This document shows, in pieces, positions 1 to 10,052 of a DNA stretch of 64,000 nucleotides. The stretch comes from Toxorhynchites rutilus septentrionalis. Taxonomy: Eukaryota > Arthropoda > Insecta > Diptera > Culicidae. The translations under genes were made by a program, and so were the position numbers. Under the pieces are notes generated by a model. It made no database searches. It was not told the origin of the DNA and saw nothing but the letters and a program-made list of their open reading frames with translations. Every line of letters starts with the position of its first letter. The stretch's first letter is position 1. Where the stretch lies: positions 111,659,216-111,723,215 of the forward strand of contig NC_073745.1 of the NCBI RefSeq assembly GCF_029784135.1. The letters run 5' to 3'.

Positions 1-330
1 GTCAAAAGAGGTGTTTTGACTTGTCCGAGGTTCATGCCATAACGGCATCTTTGCTGATTCAGAATCTGTTCGATTTTTCGTTTCAGATAACCAGAAGGGC
101 TAGAATCGTGCACGCCATGGCACAACTTTTTTGAGCTCCGTTACTTCATCTCACATCTTATTATCGTTATCTAGTTATGATTTTTTTTTCTCCGTTCAAT
201 TTTTGTTTTATTGTTAAAAAATAGATGATCAAAAAATGATATAATCGATAGTAAAAATATTCTTTGTTTTATTTTTACGGAGCTCGAAAAGCATCTGAAA
301 TTTGTGTCTCTACACCAGAATACCCCCCCC
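1..330 (-). repeat. Repeat F, copy 1 (minus)
   Basis: This segment is a diverged reverse-complement copy of 55935-56265. Shared landmarks include the text around GATTCAGAATCTGTTCGAT, the stretch about 'cttctggttatct', and the end with 'gtctctacaccagaata'. Near 325-338 it carries a run of C that interrupts the repeat end. No open reading frame in it resembles a known protein. The family is unidentified. Confidence 0.7.
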
Positions 331-446
331 CCCCCTTCCCCTAATGAAAACAAAAACGGGACTAATATTTTGTGATAAGGAACTAAACTGGAAATTATAA
401 CAAATATCTGAGAACCACTAAATCAGTTTGTCATGGAATGGCTGTA

Positions 447-641
447 AATCTTCTTAGTTGAAATTTCTTATGCCAAATAACACGTTTTAAATGTATTCTG
501 AGTGGCAAGTTCTAAAACACGCGGGACCTAAGGCAATTCGAATGAAATTTCTTTGACGAAAAATCACTTTACCAGAACGGGAATCGAATCCGAACCACCG
601 ACATGATGATGTGTAATGCTAACCACTCAGCGACCGGACCG
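447..641 (-). mobile_element. tRNA-derived SINE (SINE-H), minus
   Basis: Read on the minus strand the segment starts near 641 with a tRNA-like head. It has an A-box-like TGGTTAGCATT and a B-box-like GGTTCGGATTCGATTCC. The body matches the copy at 9421-9701, including 'tctgagtggcaag' and 'atgccaaataacac' on the + strand. Pol III transcription of such heads is known for tRNA-derived SINEs; here it is inferred. The GAA-type tail seen in the other copy is not visible. Confidence 0.75.
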
Positions 642-653
642 GAAGAGATGATA

Positions 654-1300
654 ATCACTTGGAGTACAGGACTGAGTTGAGGGTCTGGTCATAGTTGAGC
701 AGATCATAGTGGATGATTCCCTTCCAATCCCACCAAACACACAGTAAAACCTTCCTGGCCGTCAATCCGGGATTGGTGATGGTTTGGGCCGGCTAACCGC
801 GCTTCGACCACGACTTTTTTCGCTTTAGGTTGTCGTACGTGATCCACTTTTCATCACCAGTCACCATCTCCTTCAAAAATGGGTCGAGTTCGTTCCGTTT
901 CAGCAGGCGTTGATTCGGTCTAAAAGATTTTTTTGCGTCAACTCGTGTGGCACCTATACATCCAGCTTTTTTTGGAATTCAATCTTCAGCAAATGGTTCC
1001 AAACAGTTTTATGGTCTATATCCAGTTCCAGGCCAATCGAGCGAGTGCTCACATGCCGGTCTACTTGGATGATTTCTATGATTTTATCGGTTTCCACGAC
1101 GATTGGCCTACCAGTACGGGGTGTATCTTCGACAGCCACTACACCAGAACGAAATCGATCAAACCAATGCTGTGCTGTGCGAATCTGTACAGTATCGGGT
1201 CCATAAGTTACACGCATTTTTCGACCGCCTTCGTTGCAGTTTTACCTCGCAGGTAGGAAAAACGTAAAATATGGCGAATTTCTTTCTTGATGGACTCCAT
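654..1300 (-). pseudogene. mariner transposase remnant
   Basis: The minus strand, from a start codon at 1298-1300, reads as the N-terminal two thirds of a mariner transposase (cut-and-paste DNA transposase with two HTH motifs). Recognisable blocks include YGPDTVQIRTAQHWFDRFRS, VEDTPRTGRP and RSIGLELDIDHKTVWNHL, followed by a VPHELTQKN-like block. It is shifted and stopped several times, and the DDE/D core after the first catalytic block is decayed and truncated near 654. It is clearly diverged from the mariner at 62345-63629 but has the same domain order. No terminal inverted repeats were found. Confidence 0.85.
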
Positions 1301-2440
1301 CTTTGACGCGCTATAACTTGAGACTGAAAAGGACAATCATAACACTGTCAAAACGACACTTGTAGCACAGATTGTCGTCTTTAAATAGCCGTATAGTATG
1401 ACCCGTTGCGATAAGTACAACACAAGATATGTTTAAGTGTTGCCATACATTGACAATATACTACATTTCTTTTTCCCCAACCCAATACAAGATTGCATTG
1501 CAGATTCAGGTTGACACGTTAGACCCTAGGTTGAATGTTGGGCATGAAGTATCGGCTGGAATTAGGCTTAGGTTTGCTCAGCTGTCTGGTTTCGAAAATG
1601 ATCGCATTAGTTGGTCGTTGTCGGGTATCTAGTAAAGCGGGAATTCCTTTGTAAACTAAAGGCTAATGCTGACATAGGTATTGGGTTCAATTCCTGATCG
1701 GTCAAGGATTTTTTCGGGTTGGAAAAAAACTGGTTAGTTGATGAAAAAATATATAAATACCGTAATATAATTATTATTAATGAGATAACTCGTCTCGCTC
1801 AAACCTTTGCAGGGGAATGAGGTGGGACCATCATAATTTTTTTTAATATTTTTAAAAAAACGACGACACCAAATATTTTCATCTTCTACCTGGTATAAAT
1901 CACGCTTCCACCCTGGTATAAATCAAGGCGCCTCTATATGTACCAGGTGAAACAATCATATGAAATGCACTTTCAGCCATATTGGAATTGCTGTCGGTAT
2001 TGTTTACAAACAGCTGCCGGCAGCTCTCTACAAACTGCCACGACGCTTATTCGAACGATGCCTACTATGTTCGGCTTTCGCGAATTTATGTGAAAAAGAA
2101 GGGATGATTTTGTAGAATTTCATTCTCATCCAGTTCATCCACTGCTCTCGCATGTGAAAATGCAATAATGGCGTATCCTAGCGATAACAAAACAAACAAC
2201 CCCCGCTCCACAAACCGTAATCCCCTTCTTATTGAAGTGATGATGTTGCTTCACCTGTTATACATTTATACAAGCGCCTTGGTATAAATCACGCTGCACC
2301 TTCCTAGTGAAGATGAAAAAAAGCCACAAAATAAAAATCACAGTAGGCCGAAAAAAGTTCTGTTCTTCTGTCAATCAGAAAAAAATTGCGAAACAGTTAG
2401 TTAGTTGATATATTCCCATTATTGAACCCATTATTAATAG
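1301..2440. other. Upstream region of SDHC, no gene seen
   Basis: No recognisable coding region. It holds an AT-rich stretch and the MITE-like repeat at 1875-2319. Because a splice acceptor lies immediately before the SDHC start codon, part of this interval is probably a 5' UTR intron; the first exon and promoter could not be placed. Confidence 0.5.
1875..2319. repeat. MITE-like repeat upstream of SDHC
   Basis: Both ends carry inverted text: ATTTTCATCTTC near 1875 and its complement GAAGATGAAAA near 2309-2319. These are followed internally by repeated GGTATAAATCACGC (near 1890, 1914 and 2281). The interior lacks coding potential. A TA-type MITE is the simplest reading, but the target duplication is unclear. 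It sits about 130 bp before the SDHC start codon. Confidence 0.45.
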
Positions 2441-2447
2441 TTTTCAG
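2441..2447 (+). other. Probable 3' splice site before SDHC start codon
   Basis: The sequence TTTTCAG sits three bases upstream of the ATG and follows a pyrimidine-containing stretch. This suggests that the SDHC coding exon starts at 2448 and that a 5' UTR exon lies upstream. Confidence 0.5.
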
Positions 2448-2449
2448 AA

Positions 2450-3007
2450 ATGGCTGGAATTATTTTGAGGTACATTTTAAATGAGTTTGCAAACATATGC
2501 ATACACCATTTCAAAAATTTCAGACGAACGCTGCTGCTAAATCGAAACTATGCCGCACCACTATACGCTGTACGATTCGTGACCATGAAACCCGTGAAGT
2601 CTGGTGATATTCCCGGAGAATCCCACGATGACCGAAATGCTCGTCTGAAGCGTCCACAGTCGCCCCATTTGACAATCTACGCTCCCCAACTGACGAGTAT
2701 GCTCTCGATCACACATCGTGGCACTGGTTTCGCTCTTGCCGCTTACGCAACACTGCTGGCATTCGCACCTCTAGTGCTACCCTATGACGCAACCCATTAC
2801 CTGACCATGCTGGACCATCTCAACCTACCGATGCTGTTGGCACTAAAATTCACTCTGGCCTATCCGTTCTCGTTTCACACAGCCAACGGAGTGCGTCATC
2901 TGTTCTGGGACCTGGGAATGTTCCTGAGCGATAGGGATGTCACTGTCACTGGTTACGTGATGCTGGTAGCGTCCGGTGTTATGGCCGTTGTGCTCACCGT
3001 TATCTAG
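2450..3007 (+). CDS. SDHC: Succinate dehydrogenase cytochrome b560 subunit, mitochondrial
   Basis: This is a membrane-anchor subunit of respiratory complex II in the inner mitochondrial membrane; with SDHD it binds heme b and forms the ubiquinone site. In the unspliced reading (185 residues) the family signature runs from about residue 68 (RPQSPHLTIYAPQLTSML) through SITHRGTG at 86-93. Three hydrophobic helices follow (about 92-111, 124-142, 165-184). FHTANGVRHLFWD at 142-154 contains the probable heme-ligand His143. A basic, hydroxylated N-terminus (about 25-46) fits a mitochondrial presequence. Residues 7-25 probably come from a 54-nt intron (2470-2523), so the spliced protein would be about 167 residues, close to the family's usual size. 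The reading frame has no stops or shifts. The coding part is richer in GC than its AT-rich flanks. The start was chosen because it follows a splice acceptor and opens the presequence. Confidence 0.96.
   Translation: MAGIILRYILNEFANICIHHFKNFRRTLLLNRNYAAPLYAVRFVTMKPVKSGDIPGESHDDRNARLKRPQSPHLTIYAPQLTSMLSITHRGTGFALAAYATLLAFAPLVLPYDATHYLTMLDHLNLPMLLALKFTLAYPFSFHTANGVRHLFWDLGMFLSDRDVTVTGYVMLVASGVMAVVLTVI
2470..2523 (+). other. Probable 54-nt intron inside SDHC, in frame
   Basis: It begins GTACAT and ends with AAAAATTTCAG, standard GT-AG borders for a minimal insect intron. Its length is a multiple of three and it has no stop in frame, so an ORF caller reads through it. Splicing joins AG to A and restores a short arginine-rich presequence. 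Confidence 0.8.
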
Positions 3008-3031
3008 GATATCATATTAGTCAGCGAAAAA

Positions 3032-3065
3032 AATAAACATGTAAAATATGAAGATAATGAATAAA
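3032..3065 (+). terminator. Poly(A) signals of SDHC
   Basis: Two AATAAA hexamers, at 3032-3037 and 3060-3065, lie 25 and 53 bases after the SDHC stop codon, followed by a T-rich stretch from about 3079. They are the likely cleavage and polyadenylation signals. Confidence 0.75.
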
Positions 3066-3546
3066 TAATTGAAAACATTTTTTTTTGTCTTGTCTATATA
3101 AATCAATTTTGATCTTTTGTGAACGATTTGAGTAACTTTAGACAATATGATGTTTTCAAAAATGAGAATGAGGATTGTTCAACCAATGAGGGATCAGATG
3201 AAATTTTGGATTTCGCGGAGATTTTTAAGACGTTAGTTTTTCATTTTGATATAGGGGAAGGTGGCTCTGATCCAATCCCCTAAATTGCAACGGCCACACA
3301 TAAATCACATAAAATTCATGGCAACTTCGACATTGAAATGAATACTATAACTCTTAAACTATGTTTTATACTGGTCGGTAAGGTTCATGAGTGTGAAAAA
3401 ATGGGAAAACATATGCCATATCGTAAGGCTAATTTTTCGATACCTTCAAAAATGGTGGTCCTAAACCGACCTACCCATGGTCCTGAACCGGCCACGATTT
3501 TTTGCAGCGATTCTACTCCCAATTACCCCAAATTATATAGGTAACA
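3066..3546. other. Intergenic, no gene seen
   Basis: No coding signal. Near 3253-3283 there is a short inverted pair, TAGGGGAA and a nearby CCCCTA, which may be the end of another repeat; nothing more can be supported. Confidence 0.5.
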
Positions 3547-3950
3547 AACTGACCCAGCAAACTTCGTCACGCCAAACATTTGTTTTTTGTTATCAATACC
3601 TTCAAACATTCACGTTTTCTTACTATGAGCAAGCTCATGGGTCGCAGAACTGTTCATCGATTGATCTACTAATCGACCCCGTTGAATTTACCTTTTACTA
3701 TGAAAGTCCTAGTATTTCTAACAAAACTCATCATTATAATATCAAATTATTTTCAGACACAATTCTCGTTCAAGATTTTTCATCCACTTGCAAATAGCAT
3801 GTTTCTCCGTTAGATGGAATAAATGTTTGATACAGAAAATATGATAGAGTAATTTTTTTTTAGAATAAATTTAATTTTCCAGTAATGCAGATTCATTTGT
3901 ATGGCATCCCCCTCTTAGGGAGGAGGGTTTTCTTTATTCAAAGAAAAGGA
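3547..3950 (-). mobile_element. Family-D (Helitron-like) copy D3, minus
   Basis: Read on the minus strand it ends with ACGAAGTTTGCTGGGTCAG, the decayed form of the family's 3' end (ACGAAGTTTGCCGGGTCAG followed by CTAGT in better copies). Upstream blocks match D1 and D2, for example the text around GGGGTCGATTAG. Importantly, at about 3800-3815 it reads continuously through the site that in D1 is split by element P1. D3 therefore serves as an empty-site control. No protein is encoded. Confidence 0.7.
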
Positions 3951-6242
3951 TATAAGTGAGTGAAAAAGCTCCAGAAAATATTTTTTTTCAGCTTCGTTCA
4001 GTTTCAATAGTCATTTAATTCAGCCACCTCATTGATGTTCGATCTGTCGGACCTATACGCGAGTATAGGAGGGTTCACACGTTGAGCCCAGCGTCAGTCC
4101 CTAGGGCGCGACGTTGAGCTTTTTGGCAGGAAACAGGAAAGGAAAGGAAAAGCTGACAGTTATAAAATGATAAAATAAAAATATATATATATGTTTTGTT
4201 TTCGGATGTTTTACAACATTTGACTACTTTCTAGTCGTATTGCTGACTATTTTCTATGATTACAATAAGTATCTTTGGGAACTGGGATCGAATGAAAATA
4301 ACTATGTAAAGTAAAACGCGTGGTTAAATCTCATCGAGCAAACTGACGGCTAGCGATATATTTTCTGAAACCCATGTTTTCCAAATACTTTCACGTTGCC
4401 ATCATGTCAAAAAAACACACATACACACACAATAAGGAATGTGTCTCCTCCGCCTGGCCGCAATTGTTTACCAATCAATTTGATTATCATCACGTAAATC
4501 CAATTACAAACAGAACCTTCTCCGTCCCATCCGTCGTCGAAATATAACGGCAATCTGCGCGCTCAACAGGTCACCAGGTGGGAACACAGTTTACCTCCGC
4601 CCACGCCGTTCATTATTTTATTATGTTTCAACCTGACACGAAACAAGCGAAGATCTTTACCGCTTCATGTTGAACGGCCCCGTGGTGGAATCATTGTATC
4701 TGAATCTGGAGTCACTTGATTTCTGTTTTTCCTCTTCTTAAACTGCTACGTGTCCGTTACGGGTCCCGGTTTCCGCCAGCCAGCCTTTTGGATCCCCGCC
4801 GCCGCCGTAAGTGAGTCTTCAGCGAATGACGACATCGCCGATCCGCGAGTCTTTCTCTCGCGCTTCGCTGTCATGAGGTCGTAGGTGAGGCCTTACTTCT
4901 GAGCACACATATCTTTGCGCCCTTCGTTCCGTTCCGAGTGCGCGGCCGCTGCGGAAATACACCAACTCTGCTTGACGAGTGTAGCCCTTATTTGGAGTCT
5001 CTCTGCGGTGATGCATTCCTCGGCAGTCAGCCATGCGGTGCACTTGAGAGGACGCGTCCTATCGATTGTTTTGGGTCTGATTAGATGGAATTCCAGTGAT
5101 AAAAAGTATGAACGCCACAAGGCTCTGTTCCATTCCTTCCGAATGGGTCGTTGGTTTCGCCGTTCGTTTTTTTTTGCGCGCCAACGTGAGTTTCTTTGGT
5201 TGTCGTTGCTGAAACAATGTTCGAAGCCCTATGGAAGTCTAATCGGCTGAATTCAATGGTGAATAGATTCACCGATCAATTGGTAATTTATTCACTCTCG
5301 CGTTGTCTCGAGCGTGAATGATGACGGGCAATAAAATAAGCCAACCCGAGGAGGAAAATCCTTCGAGGAACGGTGTGTGAGCAACGGAATTATTTCCAAT
5401 ACGACTAAGGTATTCGCTGCACGGTATGATCCACATATAGCCGAAATTAATCATATATTCTGCATGTGAAACAGTTTCCTAGGAATGATAGATAGGTTTC
5501 AAAATAAAAATATTTCGCCTCCCACATGAACGCCGAGCTTGATTCAATATGCGGAAAAGCTTGTTTGCCACTCGTGGCGAATATTTCTCTTTCCCATCGA
5601 TTTGCTGCTCCAGTTATAAATGAATCGAATAACAAATCTGCCAGAACTGACAGAGTAATACAAGAAATGCATGAAACCGCCCCGGCGACGACAATTGGTG
5701 AATGAAATAATTTGCATATTCATTCGTTATGCCCATGTATAATTTTGGGATCATAAATCGATTTGTCGTTTTGCAGCGTCTTTGAAGTGAGAACGCTGGG
5801 AAGCGAAGCGACCACAGCCAACGAAAAAGAACAGTTTTAATGGTTCGTAACTTATCTGTCACATTTGGCGAAACAACCAGCTGAATCTTCCGCAGAATGC
5901 TAATTGTTTTCGAATTTGTTCGCCCCGATTTGTAGTTGTTCTTGGTGTTACATATTTTTTGGGCGAACAAATGGAATCAGTTCACATGAGATGTCGTTTT
6001 TGAATGATTACTCATTACATGCATCATTCTTTCCAATATTAAAAACACTAAATTCTCTACATGTTTTGTAATATCAGTAAACTTGAGCACTTGCAAATTG
6101 GCATACCAAGACGAGGACTGGTTAAATACAAACAATACTTAACATACTTAGAATAGCATGATCCGATTTTTTGTTAAATGTTTGAGTTTTCCTGTAGTGA
6201 ATTCGAAAAAAACGAGAACGGGTATTGCTTCAAATAAGATTT
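3951..6242. other. Mostly unique DNA, GC-richer at 4690-5970
   Basis: No protein-coding gene could be recognised. The part from about 4690 to 5250 is unusually GC-rich for this window and contains consensus-like splice donors, for example CCGTAAGTGAG at about 4807 and AACGTGAGTTTC near 5183. This would fit non-coding exons or a regulatory region of a neighbouring gene. The ORFs there (up to 118 codons) show no family motif and are probably chance. Confidence 0.35.
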
Positions 6243-6686
6243 AAACGTAGGACTACGTCTAACCGGAATATACAGTTTTGTCTCAAATTCTGAACACTTA
6301 AGTTATTATTCAATTGTTTATAACATTGAAGTATAGTAAATTGACATTTAAAAATGAAGTGCTTGGAATTTGAGACTGTTCGGAATATGAGACAAAACGG
6401 TATGGGGAGTAAAATTAAAATCTAAACACTGAACATGTAGGAAAAAATGAAAGATTCCGAATGCTTATAACTCGAACATTTTTCAATAGATCGCAAATAT
6501 GTTTGCATTAAATGATAGGAAATATACCTATCATTTGATGCATCTATAACGATGAATCACATTTTATTTTTCCTGAGATAAACACTTGAACAATTGTGCC
6601 AGTGTCAGTTTTGTTTGGTTCAGTTTGTACTCCTCAAACGGTACCGAACAAACGGAGCAGTCAGAGTGACAGATTTCCTCAACATA
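6243..6686 (+). repeat. Family-X element copy X1
   Basis: It starts with the family-X terminal motif ACGTAGGACTACGTCTAACC. It then follows the same order of blocks as X2 (20598) and X3 (23080, inverted): 'cactgaaca.gtaggaaaaaatg', 'gcttataactcga', 'atagatcgca'. It is interrupted at 6273-6400 by a small MITE. Non-coding. Confidence 0.75.
6273..6400. mobile_element. 128-bp TA-flanked MITE inside X1
   Basis: Inverted ends CAGTTTTGTCTCAAATTC and, on the other strand, CCGTTTTGTCTCATATTC are flanked by TA at 6271-6272 and 6401-6402. X2 and X3 read straight through the equivalent site (…GATATAGGGGG…), which confirms the insertion. The size and TA target suggest a Tc1/mariner-type MITE. Confidence 0.8.
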
Positions 6687-6688
6687 TA

Positions 6689-7438
6689 AGGTGAATGATT
6701 TTGGTTTGTCCAGTAGAAAATATGATCTTGGTTTGTCCACTTTCTGAATGCTCTAGTTCAGCGCACCTGTGTCAAATCAGGCATTCAATTTTTGGTACGT
6801 ATTCAGACCTTTTCTGGATTATAACACTTACGAATATTGTAAACATCATGCTTGCACACCATTTGTATCAGATTTATATATCTAAATTATGTAATTAATG
6901 CATCTCGATAACCTCAATTCTGATTATGGTTTGTCCAATTCGCTGATGTTGGTTTGTCCACATGATTACTATGGCAACCGCTCGGGGCGGTGCAGTTTGT
7001 TTATGTTGTCCTTAGTGCCACTTTTAAAATGTCCAAGAAAAGACAATATTCTGAAGAAAGCTTAAACTATGAATGGAGTAATGTGATGACAGTAAACTCA
7101 AGCAATGAGAAATGCAACATCTATTTGAAAATTCGATTTTTGTTTAATTCAATAAGAGTGATTTTTAAAACCGGACAAACCATTATCATTTTTCGAACAA
7201 ACAATGATCAGAGGTGGACAAACCAAGATCATAATTTTTCTTCGAGGAAAATCGTTAGAAAACATAAAAATTTGGGTAATTTGAATGCCTCATAGTATTA
7301 TTATCGACTAAAGACTTGGGGTTTTTCAACAAACCCAAACCTTTCTCAATTATATGTAATTTTAATGAAGAAAAATCGATTTGCATTTACTAGATGCGTG
7401 AAAACACACTAAATCGGGCAAACCAAAATCATTTTCCC
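6689..7438 (+). mobile_element. Rep-A copy 1, non-autonomous pogo-like element
   Basis: Terminal inverted repeats AGGTGAATGATTTTGGTTTG (left) and, inverted, AGGGAAAATGATTTTGGTTTG (right) are flanked by TA at 6687-6688 and 7439-7440. At 7029 a start codon opens MSKKRQYSEESLNYEW, which resembles the extreme N-terminus of pogo-type transposases, but the rest is lost. This 750-bp copy is uninterrupted. It serves as the empty-site reference for three insertions in the copy at 32711-43011. Confidence 0.85.
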
Positions 7439-7440
7439 TA

Positions 7441-7700
7441 TTTTAAATCCAAGGGGTAATCGGCATTGCAAATACATGCAAGTTACGAGTACTTTCGTAC
7501 TCGCGTGCTTTTGTGCATGCGGGAATGTGTTTCCCCAACACGGACTACAAATCGAGGAGCCTGGGAAAATCGTTATTACAGATACTAGAGGCGAATGAAT
7601 CTTCAAAAGTACTCCTGAATAAGTATTGTGTTCGTACGCATTTTTGCAGTCCGTGTTAGGAAAACACAATCCGGGGTACAAAGTACCCCTGGCTTGCAAG
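7441..7700 (-). repeat. Degenerate relative of the 110-bp minisatellite
   Basis: On the minus strand the text resembles units of the tandem array at 10491-10882: a hairpin-like CGAGTACGAAAGTACTCG, 'gtgttggggaaacac' and 'gcaatgccgatt'. Only two broken units are visible. Confidence 0.55.
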
Positions 7701-9420
7701 AATCAATAATTTCAACTTCGATTTTTTATATTTAGCTTCAATCTTTACTATAAAAAATTGAAGTTGAAATTGTATAGGGTGTGGATTGAAGTCAGTCAGG
7801 CGTAGAAATGTGGATTGAAGTCAGTTGAATGAAGAGGCAGATTTGTATTCATTAGTCCCGTCAGTTAGAATAACCACTGACTGGACTAGTTCATCAGTCA
7901 TCCTCACTCTCAAAGCTAGTCAATTCATTTTCTAGTCAATGTAAATTATGTTGACGACGAATGCCGATGTAGTGCTAGTCGAAGCGAAGCGACTGAGAGG
8001 ATAGTCGATATTCATTTCCCATTTTCGAAGATTTCGGGCCCTGCTTCTGAGTCACATAGGTGAGCTGGCAAAAAAGTTGTCGCAAAATTATCAGAGAGTT
8101 ATGCAAACTGCGATGGGCTGATCGAAGCCATTGACGTATTGTGAGTTCTTTGCAAGAAAGCTTTAATACTAGATCGTATGCACGAGTTCCTTCTACTAGC
8201 AGTTTGTGTTTCGACATTTCTGTGTTGATTGTACTTAAAGTGTGATGTATTACGCGAAGTAGATCTTGCGATGAAATATTTGTATACCAGAAGGTTCTTT
8301 TCTCTAGATAACGTTGTGACTAGACTCAATGTCCTGGTAATTTTTCTAATACGAGAATACCATTTGATGATGAGAATGGTGGATCCTTCGGTTTCGATGT
8401 TGATAGCTCAGGAATCTGGTACTTTGGTACTGAGAAAGACCGTTTGGATACGCTTGCACTGGAAAAATAAAATACTTTAGAAAATTTAAGCACACAAGAA
8501 TACTAACGAAATAAAAGATTTTTATTTTCGCGATGCTTCACGTACATAAACAGAATGTGGAATAAATAATAATATGGGGATTGAGGATCAGTCCACATGG
8601 AGTGACGCGAGGCCCTACGTGGTAAATGGATTGGCTTTGTAGTCAATTGAAAGTGAATATACTAATGTTTATTGATATTGATATTAAGACGCGTGAAGAA
8701 TTTGGGATTTCTTGTTCGTTTCATCTAATATTAAAATAAATATGATTCTGGGTTCGATGAATTGGATTTTTCATTAAAAAACGAAACAAAGACTTGCAAA
8801 CAATGTTTAATTGGAGGGCTGACACCAAAGACACGGTTCCGGATGTCACCCGGTTACGCTACGCCACTGCACAATGGTCCAGGAGATGTTTTTAAGTCGA
8901 AATTAGCATTTAGAGTTCGACAGTTATTCTGTAGACAAAAACTGTCTTCGACAAAGTTGTTACATATGATAGAGCGCTCATTACTGTGTTATCAGAAATA
9001 GGGTGACCAAAATTGTCGATGAAATAAAAAATATAACTTTTTTATCTTTATAGATAGAAGTAATCATAGTTCGATAATGTTATAGTCCCAACTATTTGAG
9101 ATATCTTTGTAGAGCAAAGCTTTTTTCTGTCTCTTGAAATAATATTTTGCGATGCAGAACTTGTCAATATCTCAACTTCACTCAAAGTTATTGATATTTC
9201 TCCCCAAAAAAACACGTTCTTTTCATTTGTTTGTCAAATATTTGTTGACGGAGTCTGGAAGAACAAATTTCACTGTTATTTTTTGTGTTTGAGTAAATTC
9301 AAATTGAAACCATGAGTATTTAGATAAAAAAAACATCGATAACTTCGAGTAGGAAATATAAAAGTTAAAGTAAAAAAACCGTTTTTTCATGGTTACCCCA
9401 ATGCAACTTAGATAGAAAGT
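7701..9420. other. Intergenic, no gene seen
   Basis: AT-rich sequence with small local duplications, for example GTGGATTGAAGTCAGT near 7781 and 7810. Nothing else could be recognised; the ORFs of 60-96 codons show no motif and overlap on both strands. Confidence 0.5.
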
Positions 9421-9701
9421 GTGCTCCCGTGGCCGAGTGGTTAGCGTCATAACTAACATGCCGGGTGTTCGGGTTTGATTCCCGTTCTGGTCGGGGGAAT
9501 TTTTCGTCAAAGAAATTTCCTCCGACTTGCACTGTGATCACGCGTATTCTAGAGCTTGCCACTCAGAATGCATTCAAGGCGTGTTGTGTTATTTGGCATA
9601 GAAATCTCAACTAAGTACTAATAAAAATGACGCAAGTAATACTACGTTGAGACGGCGAAGTTCCTCTAGGAACGTTAGTGCCATTGAAGAAGAAGAAGAA
9701 G
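9421..9701 (+). mobile_element. tRNA-derived SINE (SINE-H), full copy
   Basis: It begins with a tRNA-like head containing GTGGCCGAGTGGTTAGCG (A-box region) and GTTCGGGTTTGATTCCCG (B-box region). A family body continues to a (GAA)n tail at about 9686-9701. The head resembles Leu/Ser-type tRNA heads. No clear target duplication is visible. It abuts a Rep-B fragment on its right. Confidence 0.85.
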
Positions 9702-9704
9702 CTT

Positions 9705-9950
9705 CAGTAAACAGAACATCGTTAATCGTTATTTACCACTGACTACTTGGACCCAAACTACAAAGTAATTATATGCGAATTATCCTCTGAAATTAAACAA
9801 AATATTTGTTTACCTTCCTAGAATATGTGAACAATCGTCCAAACTGATGATTTGTCGAAGATATCAGGTTGAATAAACCAAATTCCACGAGAAATGCCTT
9901 AAAAACGATGCGCACAAAACTACGGCCAAATGCGAGAGCTCTACTCAAGT
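9705..9950 (+). repeat. Rep-B fragment with two empty sites
   Basis: It matches the Rep-B sequence on both sides of two later insertions in 36471-42923. It reads through the hAT MITE site (…TCGTTAT at about 9731-9741) and through the LINE insertion site (AAAACGATGCGCACAAAAC near 9901-9922). It is therefore a natural pre-insertion reference. Non-coding. Confidence 0.75.
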
Positions 9951-9976
9951 ACAGGGTGACTCATATATATAACCCA

Positions 9977-10031
9977 TATAACCCACTTCTAATTTTTTTG
10001 TCGAGTGTATATACACTAGAAGTGGGTTATA
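9977..10031. repeat. Perfect 15-bp stem hairpin
   Basis: TATAACCCACTTCTA at 9977-9991 is exactly inverted at 10017-10031, with a 25-nt loop containing GTCGAGTGTAT. The same GTCGAGTGTAT motif closes the right arm of the foldback near 14795, so this may be the tip of a related element. Confidence 0.6.
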
Positions 10032-10052
10032 TCTTTGATATAACCGCAAGGT

